From positions 1 to 31,406 of the forward strand of contig DJIF01000019.1 of the NCBI GenBank assembly GCA_002433485.1: a DNA stretch of 31,406 nucleotides, in the 5' to 3' direction. A program made the translations under genes and the position numbers. Of this stretch, positions 23,285-31,406 are shown piece after piece (positions within the stretch are counted from its first letter, which is position 1; each line of letters begins with the position of its first letter). The stretch is from Deltaproteobacteria bacterium UBA6601 (GTDB lineage Bacteria; Myxococcota_A; UBA796; UBA9615). The notes under the pieces were generated by a model. That model saw only the letters and a list, made by a program, of their open reading frames with translations, had not been told where the DNA came from and did no database searches.

Positions 23285-23938
23285 CTACTCAAGGCTGTCG
23301 ACCCAACTCGGAGCGAACCACTTCATTGCGGTGAGAGCACTTGGTCCCACGAAGGGCCGCTCTGCAACCTCGACCAGGCTTTGGTATGGGCGGCCATAGG
23401 TCAGTGAACGGGCAGCGCGGATGTCCAGCCCTGCTTCTACATCGAGCACATCCAGCGACGCGCCATTGGCGAACAGCAGGGTGTCCTGTACCTCATCCTC
23501 GGTAAAGGGGACCCCTTCCAGCTCCAGTACCGGTACCAGTCCGAGGCGTTCCGCGGCTTCGGCGAGTAGGTTCAAGGTCTGCTCGCCGACCAGCCCTACT
23601 TCATCCAACTCAGTGATGGTGTCAAACGGGTCATCGTCAGCAGTTCCGTCGAGACTGTCTGGACCTTGACGGTGGGCGACGATTCGCTCGGCAGCGCCGG
23701 AGCCAATCATGCACTCTCCGGTCAGGAAGGGAACATCCGTCAGCTGGTCATTGACCAGAGCCAAGACGCCACGGCTCACATCGTGGCCCAGCAGGACTAA
23801 GGACTCAGGCTCTTCCGGCCAGAAGTTCGCCGGTTCTACGGACGAAGGACCCAGGGGCGCATCACAGCCAGTGATAGGCAATAGAAGAGCAAAGGATAAG
23901 GTCGCCTTCAGCAGAAGACGAGTGACAGAATAAGTCAT
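23285..23938 (-). CDS. Lipoprotein with two helix-hairpin-helix-like repeats
   Basis: The 217 residues start at ATG 23938, with AAGG about ten bases upstream. A GTG at 23956 would add six residues. The N-terminus is a lipoprotein signal ending in LPITGC, with Cys25 as lipid anchor. Two repeats follow. Residues about 75-125 contain CMIGSGAAERIVAHRQGPDS, GTADDDPFDTITELDEV and LVGEQTL. Residues about 160-208 contain LDVEAGLDIRAARSL, YQSLVEVAE and FVGPSAL. Each has the AxxIxxxR ... F.t..EL..V..VG..AL layout of helix-hairpin-helix domains found in secreted proteins of this lineage. There it may serve protein binding instead of DNA binding. It is the first gene of a two-gene unit. Confidence 0.75.
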   Translation of the reverse strand: MTYSVTRLLLKATLSFALLLPITGCDAPLGPSSVEPANFWPEEPESLVLLGHDVSRGVLALVNDQLTDVPFLTGECMIGSGAAERIVAHRQGPDSLDGTADDDPFDTITELDEVGLVGEQTLNLLAEAAERLGLVPVLELEGVPFTEDEVQDTLLFANGASLDVLDVEAGLDIRAARSLTYGRPYQSLVEVAERPFVGPSALTAMKWFAPSWVDSLE

Positions 23939-23995
23939 CGAATCAGCCTTCAGCACGTTGCATCACAGCCCCTGACTAGGGGCAGGAGGCTCACC

Positions 23996-24007
23996 ACCAC
24001 ATGTGGT
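23996..24007. promoter_or_regulatory. 12-bp perfect palindrome upstream of the lipoprotein operon
   Basis: ACCACATGTGGT is perfectly self-complementary and sits 58-69 bases upstream of the lipoprotein ATG at 23938. The placement fits an operator, but a 12-bp palindrome can arise by chance. Confidence 0.3.
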
Positions 24008-24291
24008 CTGCGTCCCGGGCGACACCTTCGCGCTCAATGGTGTCGCTGTGCCTGGGCTCAGGGCCACCCGCTTGATTGGGCAGCGGGACCGAAGAGGCGC
24101 AACCCATTCCGGTAACCGAGCGGCGCGAACCCTACCGAATCGGCCGACAAGATCCAGCTTTTCCTTTCAAAAACAACAATTAGATTCTAAGTACTTGAAA
24201 TACATGCCTCTTTGATCAGTTGATCTGCCGTAAACTTGGCGCGAATAATTCAACCGCCTGTGATATATAGGCGCGCCTCGCCCAATCTGCC

Positions 24292-24324
24292 GGGCGGAGC
24301 CCGCCCCCGACGCCCCAACTTTTT
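24292..24324 (+). promoter_or_regulatory. Leader hairpin followed by a T-run before the acyl-CoA dehydrogenase
   Basis: GGGCGG (24292-24297) and CCGCCC (24301-24306) form a perfect 6-bp stem with a 3-base loop. A run of seven T's begins 14 bases later, and the ATG is at 24340. The gap is long for a standard terminator, so attenuation is only a possibility. Confidence 0.3.
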
Positions 24325-24339
24325 TGTGCTGGAGTTCCC

Positions 24340-25494
24340 ATGTCCTCGCCCGCCCCTGCCCTGACCATGTTGAGTGATGAAGAAACGGCCTTTGCTGAAG
24401 CACTTGCTTCTTTCTTTGAAGAGCAGGTCGGTCCCCATGTCGCCAGGATGGACGAGGCTCAGCAAATGGAGGCTTCGCTACTGCCAATGTTCTTTGAGAT
24501 GGGTCTGATGGGCATTGAGGTGCCGGAATCCATGGGTGGTGCTGGCGGTAATTTCTTTCTCTCGATCCTTGTCATCGAGGCTGCTGCGGTAGTCGATCCC
24601 GCTGTGTCGGTCCTGATCGATGTACAGAACACTTTGGTGATCAATGCCCTCAAGCGATGGGGCAGCGATGAGCAGCAGGCTCGCCTGCTACCGAAGCTGG
24701 CCCGGGATGTGGTGGGAGCCTACGCTCTAAGTGAATCGTCTTCCGGTTCGGATGCCTTTGCCCTGCGCTGTCGCGCGGAGGCTGATGGTGACGATTGGCT
24801 CATCAGCGGCAATAAGCTCTGGATTACCAACGCCAACGAGGCGGATCTGTTTCTGGTGTTCGCGAATATGGATCCGAGCCAGGGCTACAAGGGCATCACA
24901 GCGTTTATCGTCGAGCGAGGCATGGAGGGCTTTGTCGTTGGTAAGAAGGAGGACAAGCTTGGGATTCGAGCTTCCTCAACCTGTGAGCTGATCTTCGACA
25001 AGGTACGTGTCCCAGCAGCTAATGTGCTGGGACCGGTAGGTAAGGGCTACAAGGTTGCTATCGAGACGCTGAATGAGGGTCGCATTGGCATCGGCGCACA
25101 GATGGTCGGCTTGGCTCAAGGGGCGCTTAACGCATCGATCAAGTACGCCAAGGTACGTGAGCAGTTTGGTCAGCCGATCGCCAAGTTTCAGGCCATCGAG
25201 CATCAGATCGCCCAGGCTGCTACCGATATCGAAGCTGCACGTTTGATGGTCTACAACGCTGCGCGGCTGAAGGACGCTGGACAGCCCTTTATTCATCAAG
25301 CAGCGATGGCCAAGCTGTTTGCGAGCCAGGTCGCAGAGCGGGTGGCCAGCGTCGCCGTCGATATCCATGGAGGTAATGGCTTTACTCGGGAGTACCCGGT
25401 GGAGAAGTTCTACCGGGACAGCAAGATCGGCAAGATCTACGAAGGCACCTCGAACATGCAGTTGAGCACGATCGCTAAGGCTCTGCTGCGGTAA
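24340..25494 (+). CDS. Acyl-CoA dehydrogenase, short/branched-chain type
   Basis: This FAD enzyme introduces a trans-2 double bond into an acyl-CoA and passes electrons to electron-transfer flavoprotein. The 384 residues match the family. YALSESSSGSDAF at about 128-140 and WITNANEADLFLVFANMD are the FAD/substrate signatures. RIGIGAQMVGLAQGAL and REQFGQPIAKFQAIEHQIA follow. IHGGNGFTREYPVEKFYRD precedes KIYEGTSNMQL, where Glu368 is the catalytic base in the position used by short-chain and short/branched-chain enzymes. The last points suggest butyryl- or 2-methylbutyryl-type substrates, but chain length cannot be read with certainty. GGAG at 24331-24334 is five bases before the ATG. A lipoprotein gene follows after 11 bases. 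Confidence 0.93.
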   Translation: MSSPAPALTMLSDEETAFAEALASFFEEQVGPHVARMDEAQQMEASLLPMFFEMGLMGIEVPESMGGAGGNFFLSILVIEAAAVVDPAVSVLIDVQNTLVINALKRWGSDEQQARLLPKLARDVVGAYALSESSSGSDAFALRCRAEADGDDWLISGNKLWITNANEADLFLVFANMDPSQGYKGITAFIVERGMEGFVVGKKEDKLGIRASSTCELIFDKVRVPAANVLGPVGKGYKVAIETLNEGRIGIGAQMVGLAQGALNASIKYAKVREQFGQPIAKFQAIEHQIAQAATDIEAARLMVYNAARLKDAGQPFIHQAAMAKLFASQVAERVASVAVDIHGGNGFTREYPVEKFYRDSKIGKIYEGTSNMQLSTIAKALLR

Positions 25495-25505
25495 ACTGAG
25501 CGTTC

Positions 25506-26303
25506 ATGTCGCACGAACGCCGCCAAGAACCAGTACTAAAACCAGTCCCAAGGCCGTTTAGAGTGGCGCATAGCCTGGCGCTTGTTCTGGTCTTGCTGGG
25601 GGGCTGCGAGGAGACCGAGGCGCCTATAACCCAGCTAGACGCAGCCCATGCCAAGCTGGCGACAACCGAACTGTTGCGCCTCAGCGGTCTCGGGATCGAG
25701 CTGGTTACCGCTCTGCATGAAGGAGATTCGGGGTCCCAGTGCCCGGTCGTTGAGCGAGATGGTGATCGGGTGGAGCTCGACTATGGTGGCGGCTGTCCGC
25801 CCGAATCAGGCACTACTTTGGAGGGCCTTTCCGGGCAGATCTCGTTTACCGTTGCGCCGGCAACGGGCTGGTTCGTTGGCAGTTTTGAGGGGGTCGGTTA
25901 CTCCGGGCACGCGGTGCGCGGTGCGCTCAGTGGTAACCATTTTTATGAAGCTGGCCTGGCGCGTTTCGATGTTCAGATGAGCGAGATTCAGAGGATGGAT
26001 CGGGATGACCTGCGGCTGGACGCATTGCTCCAGATTCAGGAGCTGGAAGACAGCTACATCATCAACATAGAGGGGGGCAGCCTGGCCGGGCCGGAGTTGC
26101 CCGATACGGACATCAGCTTTATCGCAGTCACCGTGCAAAAGGGGTCCCTCGACAGTTGCATTCTGCCGAACGCAGGATCGGTTGAGCTGCGGCGCTCAGC
26201 TCAGTTCGGCGTGCTCGGACTGAGCGCAGATACTGTTGCAGCTGGTCGCGCATCCTTTGCCATCGGTGAGGAAGAATTTCCGCCACTTGTTTTGTGTCCC
26301 TAG
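25506..26303 (+). CDS. Putative lipoprotein of unknown function
   Basis: The 265 residues have a long basic N-terminal region, then a hydrophobic stretch (VAHSLALVLVLLGGC) ending in the lipobox LGGC with Cys34 as anchor. The mature part is acidic and beta-rich with several Cys (Cys at QCPVVE, GGGCPPE, DSCILPN and the final LCP) that could form disulfides. No domain was recognised. It starts 11 bases after the acyl-CoA dehydrogenase stop, but a functional link with that enzyme is not evident. No clear Shine-Dalgarno was seen. A shorter in-frame start near the GTG at 25563 would give a more ordinary signal length, but would lose the basic N-region. Confidence 0.72.
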   Translation: MSHERRQEPVLKPVPRPFRVAHSLALVLVLLGGCEETEAPITQLDAAHAKLATTELLRLSGLGIELVTALHEGDSGSQCPVVERDGDRVELDYGGGCPPESGTTLEGLSGQISFTVAPATGWFVGSFEGVGYSGHAVRGALSGNHFYEAGLARFDVQMSEIQRMDRDDLRLDALLQIQELEDSYIINIEGGSLAGPELPDTDISFIAVTVQKGSLDSCILPNAGSVELRRSAQFGVLGLSADTVAAGRASFAIGEEEFPPLVLCP

Positions 26304-26332
26304 TTGTTCCACGACTCCATGAGGTCAACATC

Positions 26333-29300
26333 ATGAACGCAATCCGCTCTCTTTCCTCAGCCTGTTTCCTGCTGAGCGCAGTGCTTCTAAATTCAGGCCT
26401 GGCTGTTGCGCAGTCCAGCGGTGGTCCGAACACTTATGGATACACTTGGGACGCAATCGCCCTGGACCAGGTCTCTGTTCCCAGCGGAGTGCAATCCCTG
26501 CCTGGGGTTATGACCGATGACGGCGAAGAGATCGTCGACCTTCCGTCCAGTTGGGCGAACGGTTTCTCTTTTTACGGAGTCAATTACAGCCAGTTGACGG
26601 TGAGCTCTAACGGGGCGATTGCCTTTAACTCGTCAGCCGTGGGCTACTCCAATACCTGTCTACCGGCCACCAGTACGACAGCTCCCCAGATTATGCCTCA
26701 CTGGGATGACCTGAACCCGACCAACAATGCGTCCAGCGCCATCTATGGCTGGCACGACACGGTGGCCGGAGCCGATCGCTTTGTCGTGTCCTGGGAGGAT
26801 GTGCCCCACTATGGCTTCGGCAACACCGATGGCGCTACCTTCCAGGTGCACCTGTATCCCAGCGGCGCCATTGAGATGCACTATGTAGACTTGGCGCTAG
26901 GAGACGCCTTGTTCGACCATCTGGCCGACGCCACGGTCGGTATTCAGGATGTTCCCGGCGCGGCTGTTCAGGACCCGCTTGAGTACTCCTGCAATACGGT
27001 CCAGGCCAATCTGGCAGGCAGTGCCCTGCGCTTTTCTACCTGTGATGATCTTGACGGCGACGGCTACGGCGACGTGGCCTGTGGCGGTAGCGATTGCAAT
27101 GATGGCGACGCTCAGATCAACCCGGGTGCGGCAGAGATCTGTGACGCTGGTGTTGATAATGACTGCGATTCCTCCACCGATGAGAGCGTCGACGGTGATG
27201 GTGATAACCAGACTATCTGCGGCATTAGCGGGGACGGCAGTGATGGGGATTGTGATGACGCTGATCCGGCCAACTCGACCGGTAACGCGGAGCTCTGTGA
27301 TGGCCAGGACAACGACTGCAACGGTCTCGACGACTTCGCCAATGCTGGGGTCGCTGGCCAGGAAGTCGATGCTGATGCGGATGGCGCGCTGTCCTGTGAG
27401 GACTGTAATGATGCTGATGACACGGCTTTTCCTGGCAACAGTGAAATCTGCGATGGGACTCCGGGCGCTGGGGTTGATAACGACTGTGACGGCGATGCGA
27501 GTGATGAGCTGACCGACGGTGATGGTGATGGCTTTGCCCCCTGCGATACCGAGTTCAACGGTGCCCTGAACGACTGTGATGACACCGCTGTGGATCACGA
27601 CGGCGACAGCGTCCTAGATGGCTTTGTCACTTACCCCGGCGCCACCGAACTGTGCGATGGCATCGACAACAACTGCGATAACGTGCTCGGTGAACTGGAT
27701 GTGGATGGCGACGGCTTCCTTGCCTGCGAGGATTGCGATGATAATGATGCCGACATCTATCCGGCCGCAGATCTTGATGCGGATGGCTTCAGCTCCTGCC
27801 CCGACAGCACCACCGCCCCTGAGACCGACTGCGACGATAACGAAGCCCTCGCCTTCCCCGGCAATCCGGAGGTCTGCGATGGTCTCGACAGCGACTGCAA
27901 CGGCACCGTTGACGATCGTGACATTGATGGCGATGGCGACTACCCGGTGGAGTGTGGTGGCGGGGACTGTGACGACACCGACCCCAATGTTGGCGCCGGT
28001 ACTGATGACGATCAGGACGGCTTTGATGCCTGCGACGACTGCAACGACGGCGATGCGACCATCTATCCGGGTGCACCAGAGACCTGCGACGGTGCAAATG
28101 TAGACTCTGATTGCGATGGCCTGGATGACAATGTCGACTTTGATGTGGGTTCAAGTGCCGCCTTCTCGTCCAGCTTTGACGGCAGTGATGGAGGGCTGAT
28201 CGCGTCGGCGCCGGCCGGTAGCACCAGCGTTTGGGAGCACGGCGTGCCCACTTCGGGACCCGGCGCTTCGCTCTCGGGAACAGAGCTGTGGGCGACGGTT
28301 CTCGGCGGCGATTATGCGGCGGTCAACAATGAGGCCTACCTGGACACCGCGCCGATCACTATTCCCACGGGGGCGGCGGTGTTGAGCTTCTCTTATTGGC
28401 AGGACAACGAGAGCAGTTGCCTGTTCGACTACACCGTTGTGCAGATTGATGATGGCAGCGGTGTGTTTGCAGATCTCGCCGATGGGGACAGCTGCAGCAA
28501 CGGTCTGGCCGACACCGAAGGGCTGTGGGTCGATGTGGATATTGACCTGAGCAGCTACTCCGGCAACACCATCACCCTTCGCTTCAAGCACACCACTGAC
28601 GGCAGCGTCTCCAATTACCCGGGTACCTACATTGACGATCTGTTCATCGGCATCCTGGATGACAGTGATGGGGATGGCTATGTCGACAGTTGTGGTGACT
28701 GCGACAGCTCCGATCCAAGCGTCTATCCCGGCGCTCCGGAGACCTGTGGTGACGGCACCGATCAGGATTGTGACACCTTTGATCTGGACCTGAGCAACGG
28801 CGGTGATGTGGATGGAGATCAGCATTACAGCGAGGTGAACTGTCTCAATGGCGACGACTGTGACGACAATGACGCCAGCCTCAACCCCAGTCAGGACGCT
28901 GATGCCGATGGTAGCCACGCCTGTGAAGACTGTGATGACAGCGACGGCAGCAACTTCCCTGGCAACTCGGAGATCTGCGGCGACGGTCTCGACCAGAACT
29001 GCGACACGGTGGACGCCTTGACCGACTCCGATGGTGATGGCTACCACAGCGACGAGTGCGTGCTGTTCGAGTGCAGCGACCCGGCATTCTCCGATCAGTC
29101 CAGCTGTGAAGCTGCCGGTAGCTGTTCAGACTCCGCCATTGCCGATGAAGCGAGCTGCCTGGCCGCAGCAGAGACATGGACCTCGGCCAACAACAGCTGG
29201 AGCCTCAGCGGGCAGACCGGCGACGACTGTGACGACAGCAATGCCGCGATCAACCCAGGTGTAGATGCCGACGGTGACGGCGCCCATGTCTGCGAAGACT

Positions 29301-30316
29301 GCAACGACAACCAGGAGCTTCAGTTCCCCGGCAACCCTGAGGTCTGCGGTGACTTCATTGATAACGACTGTGATGATGCTCTCGATAATGTCGATGCTGA
29401 CCTGGATGGCTATATCGATGAAGCCTGCAGCGGCGGTGATGACTGCGATGACAGCGACGCCACCATCAACCCTGAGCTCGACGCTGATGCTGACGGAGCC
29501 CACGCTTGTGTGGACTGTGATGACAGCGACGCTACATCCCTTCCCGGTGGCACAGAGGTCTGCGACGATGGCATCGATCAGGACTGCAGTGGAGCAGACC
29601 TGCTCTCGGACGGTGACGGGGACGGCAGCATCGGATCGTTGTGCGGCGGGGACGACTGTGATGATGACAATGCCGCCATTCACCCTGGTGCCGAGGATCT
29701 CTGCGACGGCGTCGACATGAACTGCGATGGCGAGACCTATGAGGTTGATGCCGATGGGGACACCTTCTTTGACGAAGCATGTGGCGGCACCGATTGCGAT
29801 GACGATGCCCAGGGGATCCATCCCGCCGCTCCTGAGATCTGCGACGGCATTGACAACAACTGTGATGAGGTCCTGTTTGAGGGCGGTGAAGACGATCTGG
29901 ACGAAGACGGTGTACCGATCTGTGACGATGACTGCGACGACAACGATCCCGATATCTTCCCCGGCGCCCAGGAACTCTGTGATGGCATTGATAACGACTG
30001 TGACGACACCATCGATGATGGAGTTATCCGTGACTCGGATCAGGACGGCGCCGAGCGCCTTGCTTGCGGCGGGGACGACTGCGACGACGGCAACTCTTCC
30101 ATCGGGCCCGGTCAGGCCGAGGATTGCGCCGATGGTCTGGACAACGACTGTGATGAGCTGGTGGACAGCGCTGATGAGAGCTGTGCTTCTCAGCCCAGTG
30201 GCTGTAGCTGTGAGGGCAATGTGGTGACCGGTGAAGGTAGCTCTGTACTGGCGCTGCTGGCTGTGCTCGGGGTCCTGGGCAGCTTGCGTCGTCGCCGCGG
30301 CGGATTGAGTCTCTGA
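26333..30316 (+). CDS. Large surface protein with MopE-like metal-binding repeats and MYXO-CTERM-like tail
   Basis: The 1327 residues start at ATG 26333 with GAGG nine bases upstream. The signal peptide ends near GLAVAQ (22-27). Residues about 35-235 form a beta-rich domain (FYGVNYSQLTVSSNGAIAF, PHWDDLNP, FVVSWEDVPHYGF) resembling Nidogen-like extracellular domains. About 14 units of the pattern DCDDxDxxxxPGxxExCDGxDNDCD follow in two blocks. A jelly-roll/MAM-like domain of about 170 residues separates the blocks. A Cys-rich duplicated insert interrupts the second block. The C-terminus is SGCSCEGN, a hydrophobic helix and SLRRRRGG, as in MYXO-CTERM tails. MopE-type and thrombospondin-3-like Asp-rich repeats bind metals such as calcium or copper. 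Here that is inferred. The next gene starts at the base after the stop. Confidence 0.9.
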   Translation: MNAIRSLSSACFLLSAVLLNSGLAVAQSSGGPNTYGYTWDAIALDQVSVPSGVQSLPGVMTDDGEEIVDLPSSWANGFSFYGVNYSQLTVSSNGAIAFNSSAVGYSNTCLPATSTTAPQIMPHWDDLNPTNNASSAIYGWHDTVAGADRFVVSWEDVPHYGFGNTDGATFQVHLYPSGAIEMHYVDLALGDALFDHLADATVGIQDVPGAAVQDPLEYSCNTVQANLAGSALRFSTCDDLDGDGYGDVACGGSDCNDGDAQINPGAAEICDAGVDNDCDSSTDESVDGDGDNQTICGISGDGSDGDCDDADPANSTGNAELCDGQDNDCNGLDDFANAGVAGQEVDADADGALSCEDCNDADDTAFPGNSEICDGTPGAGVDNDCDGDASDELTDGDGDGFAPCDTEFNGALNDCDDTAVDHDGDSVLDGFVTYPGATELCDGIDNNCDNVLGELDVDGDGFLACEDCDDNDADIYPAADLDADGFSSCPDSTTAPETDCDDNEALAFPGNPEVCDGLDSDCNGTVDDRDIDGDGDYPVECGGGDCDDTDPNVGAGTDDDQDGFDACDDCNDGDATIYPGAPETCDGANVDSDCDGLDDNVDFDVGSSAAFSSSFDGSDGGLIASAPAGSTSVWEHGVPTSGPGASLSGTELWATVLGGDYAAVNNEAYLDTAPITIPTGAAVLSFSYWQDNESSCLFDYTVVQIDDGSGVFADLADGDSCSNGLADTEGLWVDVDIDLSSYSGNTITLRFKHTTDGSVSNYPGTYIDDLFIGILDDSDGDGYVDSCGDCDSSDPSVYPGAPETCGDGTDQDCDTFDLDLSNGGDVDGDQHYSEVNCLNGDDCDDNDASLNPSQDADADGSHACEDCDDSDGSNFPGNSEICGDGLDQNCDTVDALTDSDGDGYHSDECVLFECSDPAFSDQSSCEAAGSCSDSAIADEASCLAAAETWTSANNSWSLSGQTGDDCDDSNAAINPGVDADGDGAHVCEDCNDNQELQFPGNPEVCGDFIDNDCDDALDNVDADLDGYIDEACSGGDDCDDSDATINPELDADADGAHACVDCDDSDATSLPGGTEVCDDGIDQDCSGADLLSDGDGDGSIGSLCGGDDCDDDNAAIHPGAEDLCDGVDMNCDGETYEVDADGDTFFDEACGGTDCDDDAQGIHPAAPEICDGIDNNCDEVLFEGGEDDLDEDGVPICDDDCDDNDPDIFPGAQELCDGIDNDCDDTIDDGVIRDSDQDGAERLACGGDDCDDGNSSIGPGQAEDCADGLDNDCDELVDSADESCASQPSGCSCEGNVVTGEGSSVLALLAVLGVLGSLRRRRGGLSL
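27041..28147 (+). repeat. First block of MopE-like Asp/Cys repeats
   Basis: Units combine a DxDxDG Asp-rich loop, DC(D/N)D, a PG(A/N)xE(I/L/V)CDG motif and D(N/S)(D/N)CDG. Six ExCDG-type motifs are present. Unit length varies through insertions, so copies are diverged and not recent duplicates. Confidence 0.88.
28658..30184 (+). repeat. Second block of MopE-like Asp/Cys repeats
   Basis: Eight further ExC(D)G-type motifs occur here, several in the variant form CGDGxDQxCD. The last unit, EDCADGLDNDCDE, leads into the C-terminal tail. Confidence 0.88.
29055..29210 (+). repeat. Tandem Cys-rich insert within the MopE repeat block
   Basis: Two adjacent copies of CSDxAxxDxxSCxAA are visible: CSDPAFSDQSSCEAAGS and CSDSAIADEASCLAAAETW. 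They interrupt the Asp-rich repeat array between VLFE and GDDCDDSN and differ in composition from the surrounding repeats. They look like a separate small disulfide-bonded module. Confidence 0.7.
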
Positions 30317-31406
30317 ATGTCAAGAGCAGGGGTGCTGGGGGGCGCCGTTGTTGCGCTTTCCTTGACCATAGGAAGCGCTCAGGCACAGACCTGCCCCGAT
30401 GCGGACGGCGATGGTCACACTGTGTGCGGTGCCGATGGTGTGCTTGCCACTAGCGCAGATAATGATTGCAATGATGATCCGGCCCAGGGAGGAGCCGAGA
30501 TCTTTCCGGGCGCGGCAGAGCTTTGCGATGGCGTGGATAGTGACTGCGATGGGCTCTCTGACGGGCAGGACTATGACATCGGTGGTCAGTCAGGTTCTCA
30601 GCTGGCGCCTGAGACGGCCAGCCACGTGCCTGGAGGTGTGGTCATTGCTGATGCCGACTGGGGAGGGCCCGCTTCAGAAACCTTCGATACGCTGGCGGTC
30701 CAGGGACTGATTGGCAGCATTTCTGATTTGGATGTAACCCTGCAGATCAGTCATTCCTTTCGCCAAGATCTGACCTTGGAGCTGACCTCACCGGCTGGCA
30801 CCACCATCACCCTGGTAAGCAACCTTAGTTCGGGTCTCAACCTGAGCTCTACCGTGCTCGACGATGAGGCTGCTCAGCCGGTCAACATGGCGAGTCCTCC
30901 TGCCGGGCTGACCGGGAGCTTCAGTCCAGTTCAGCCGCTGTCCAGTTTCGATGGTGAGCCACCTTCGGGAGCTTGGACTCTGGTCATTCGCGACGAGGTA
31001 TCGCAACTGACCAGCGCTGGCACTTTGTTCAGCTGGAGTCTGCATTTCACTTTGATTGAGCCCGATGATGATGACGGCGATGGTTGGATTGGCGACTGTC
31101 TTCCCTACGGAGACTGTGACGACAACGATGCTGGCATCAGCCCTGATGCCATTGATTGCCCCGCCGATGGGGTTGATAGCGACTGTGACGGGCAGCTGGA
31201 CGAAGGTGGCGACGAGGACAACGACGGCTACGTGGACAGTTCCTGCCCTGGTGGTGACGACTGCAACGATGCCAATCCCTCGGTTCATCCCGGAGTCGAT
31301 TTTGACGGTGACAGCTTCCACGCCTGTGAAGACTGCAACGATTCTCTGGATAGCGTCTACCCGGGGGCAGCGGTCGTCTGTGGAGATGCCCTGGATCAAG
31401 ACTGTG
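30317..31406 (+). CDS. Second MopE-repeat surface protein with a P-domain (partial, 3' end outside window)
   Basis: An ATG at 30317 directly follows the TGA (30314-30316) of the previous gene. 363 codons are visible. A signal peptide (SRAGVLGGAVVALSLTIG, cleavage near AQAQ) is followed by one MopE-like unit (FPGAAELCDGVDSDCDG). A proprotein-convertase P-domain-like region lies at about residues 115-250, with VTLQISHSFRQDLTLELTSP, LLSSFDGEPPSGAWTL-type sequence and a WSLHF end strand. From about residue 250, more Asp/Cys repeats begin (DDDDGDGWIGDC, DCDDND) and run off the window. The gene is probably a diverged neighbour-paralogue of the preceding one with a different central domain. Because there are no intervening bases, translation is likely coupled. 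The C-terminal sorting tail cannot be seen. Confidence 0.88.
   Translation, partial: MSRAGVLGGAVVALSLTIGSAQAQTCPDADGDGHTVCGADGVLATSADNDCNDDPAQGGAEIFPGAAELCDGVDSDCDGLSDGQDYDIGGQSGSQLAPETASHVPGGVVIADADWGGPASETFDTLAVQGLIGSISDLDVTLQISHSFRQDLTLELTSPAGTTITLVSNLSSGLNLSSTVLDDEAAQPVNMASPPAGLTGSFSPVQPLSSFDGEPPSGAWTLVIRDEVSQLTSAGTLFSWSLHFTLIEPDDDDGDGWIGDCLPYGDCDDNDAGISPDAIDCPADGVDSDCDGQLDEGGDEDNDGYVDSSCPGGDDCNDANPSVHPGVDFDGDSFHACEDCNDSLDSVYPGAAVVCGDALDQDC

Larger units (their letters stand above)
23939..24339. other. Divergent intergenic region upstream of the lipoprotein and acyl-CoA dehydrogenase genes
   Basis: About 400 bases without a convincing gene. It must hold promoters in both directions. A possible plus-strand promoter is TTGGCG (24236-24241) with TGATATATAG about 20 bases on, but the spacing is poor. 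The 24160-24225 part is AT-rich and contains GATCA-GT-TGATC (24213-24224). Two further elements are listed separately. Confidence 0.4.

Noticed and set aside
26897..29821. Long minus-strand open frames (26897-27598, 28151-29047, 29126-29821) encoding Val/Ile-rich proteins
   Set aside because: They are antisense to the Asp-rich repeats. GAC and GAT codons read backwards give GTC and ATC, which yields long stop-free Val/Ile sequence without a start signal or domain.
26897..31406. Possible CRISPR-like or satellite array in the regular repeats
   Set aside because: The periodicity is of codons for Asp/Cys metal-binding units with diverged DNA sequence. There are no conserved DNA repeats separated by unique spacers.

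Overview
The window looks like a piece of a moderately high-GC genome from the Myxococcota or a related deltaproteobacterial lineage. The evidence is lineage-typical protein style, not marker genes. Several secreted proteins carry MopE-like Asp/Cys metal-binding repeats. Two end in a Cys-x-Cys, hydrophobic helix, Arg-rich tail like the MYXO-CTERM surface-sorting signal. Others carry GDDDDSA/GDDDDV acidic linkers. No rRNA, tRNA, insertion sequence, CRISPR array or phage gene was seen.

Layout. 1-113 (-) is the start of a lipoprotein with an acidic linker. 364-4091 (+) is a compact run: dTDP-glucose 4,6-dehydratase, glucose-1-phosphate thymidylyltransferase, an unreported-looking 35-codon ORF, an amidohydrolase-fold protein that has lost most metal ligands, and a small Cys/His protein. 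4098-5711 (-) is a solitary adenine-N6 DNA methyltransferase, divergent from a small rhomboid protease (5867-6529, +). The rhomboid overlaps tail to tail with a GlcD-type FAD oxidase (6474-7904, -). That oxidase diverges from a PqqD-YkgJ fusion (7951-9735, +) across a 16-bp perfect palindrome.

10102-15832 (-) holds a nuclease-like protein with a TTG start, a very long secreted YD-repeat (RHS-type) protein without the usual core or toxin end, and a 58-codon ORF followed directly by a Rho-independent terminator. 15961-19076 (+) encodes a secreted PDZ protein and a polytopic membrane protein. 19111-21977 (-) is a tightly coupled pair: a beta-propeller/Fn3 surface protein with acidic insertions and an outer-membrane barrel. 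22241-23938 (-) is a pair of unknowns, a helix-hairpin-helix lipoprotein and a cytosolic protein. 24340-31406 (+) holds a short/branched-chain acyl-CoA dehydrogenase, a lipoprotein, and two adjacent MopE-repeat surface proteins. The second of these runs off the window.

Overall the region is dominated by envelope and surface functions: sugar nucleotide synthesis, sorted surface proteins, lipoproteins, an outer-membrane barrel and a candidate intramembrane protease. A few metabolic genes are interspersed. Function assignments rest on reading motifs by eye. No database search was run.
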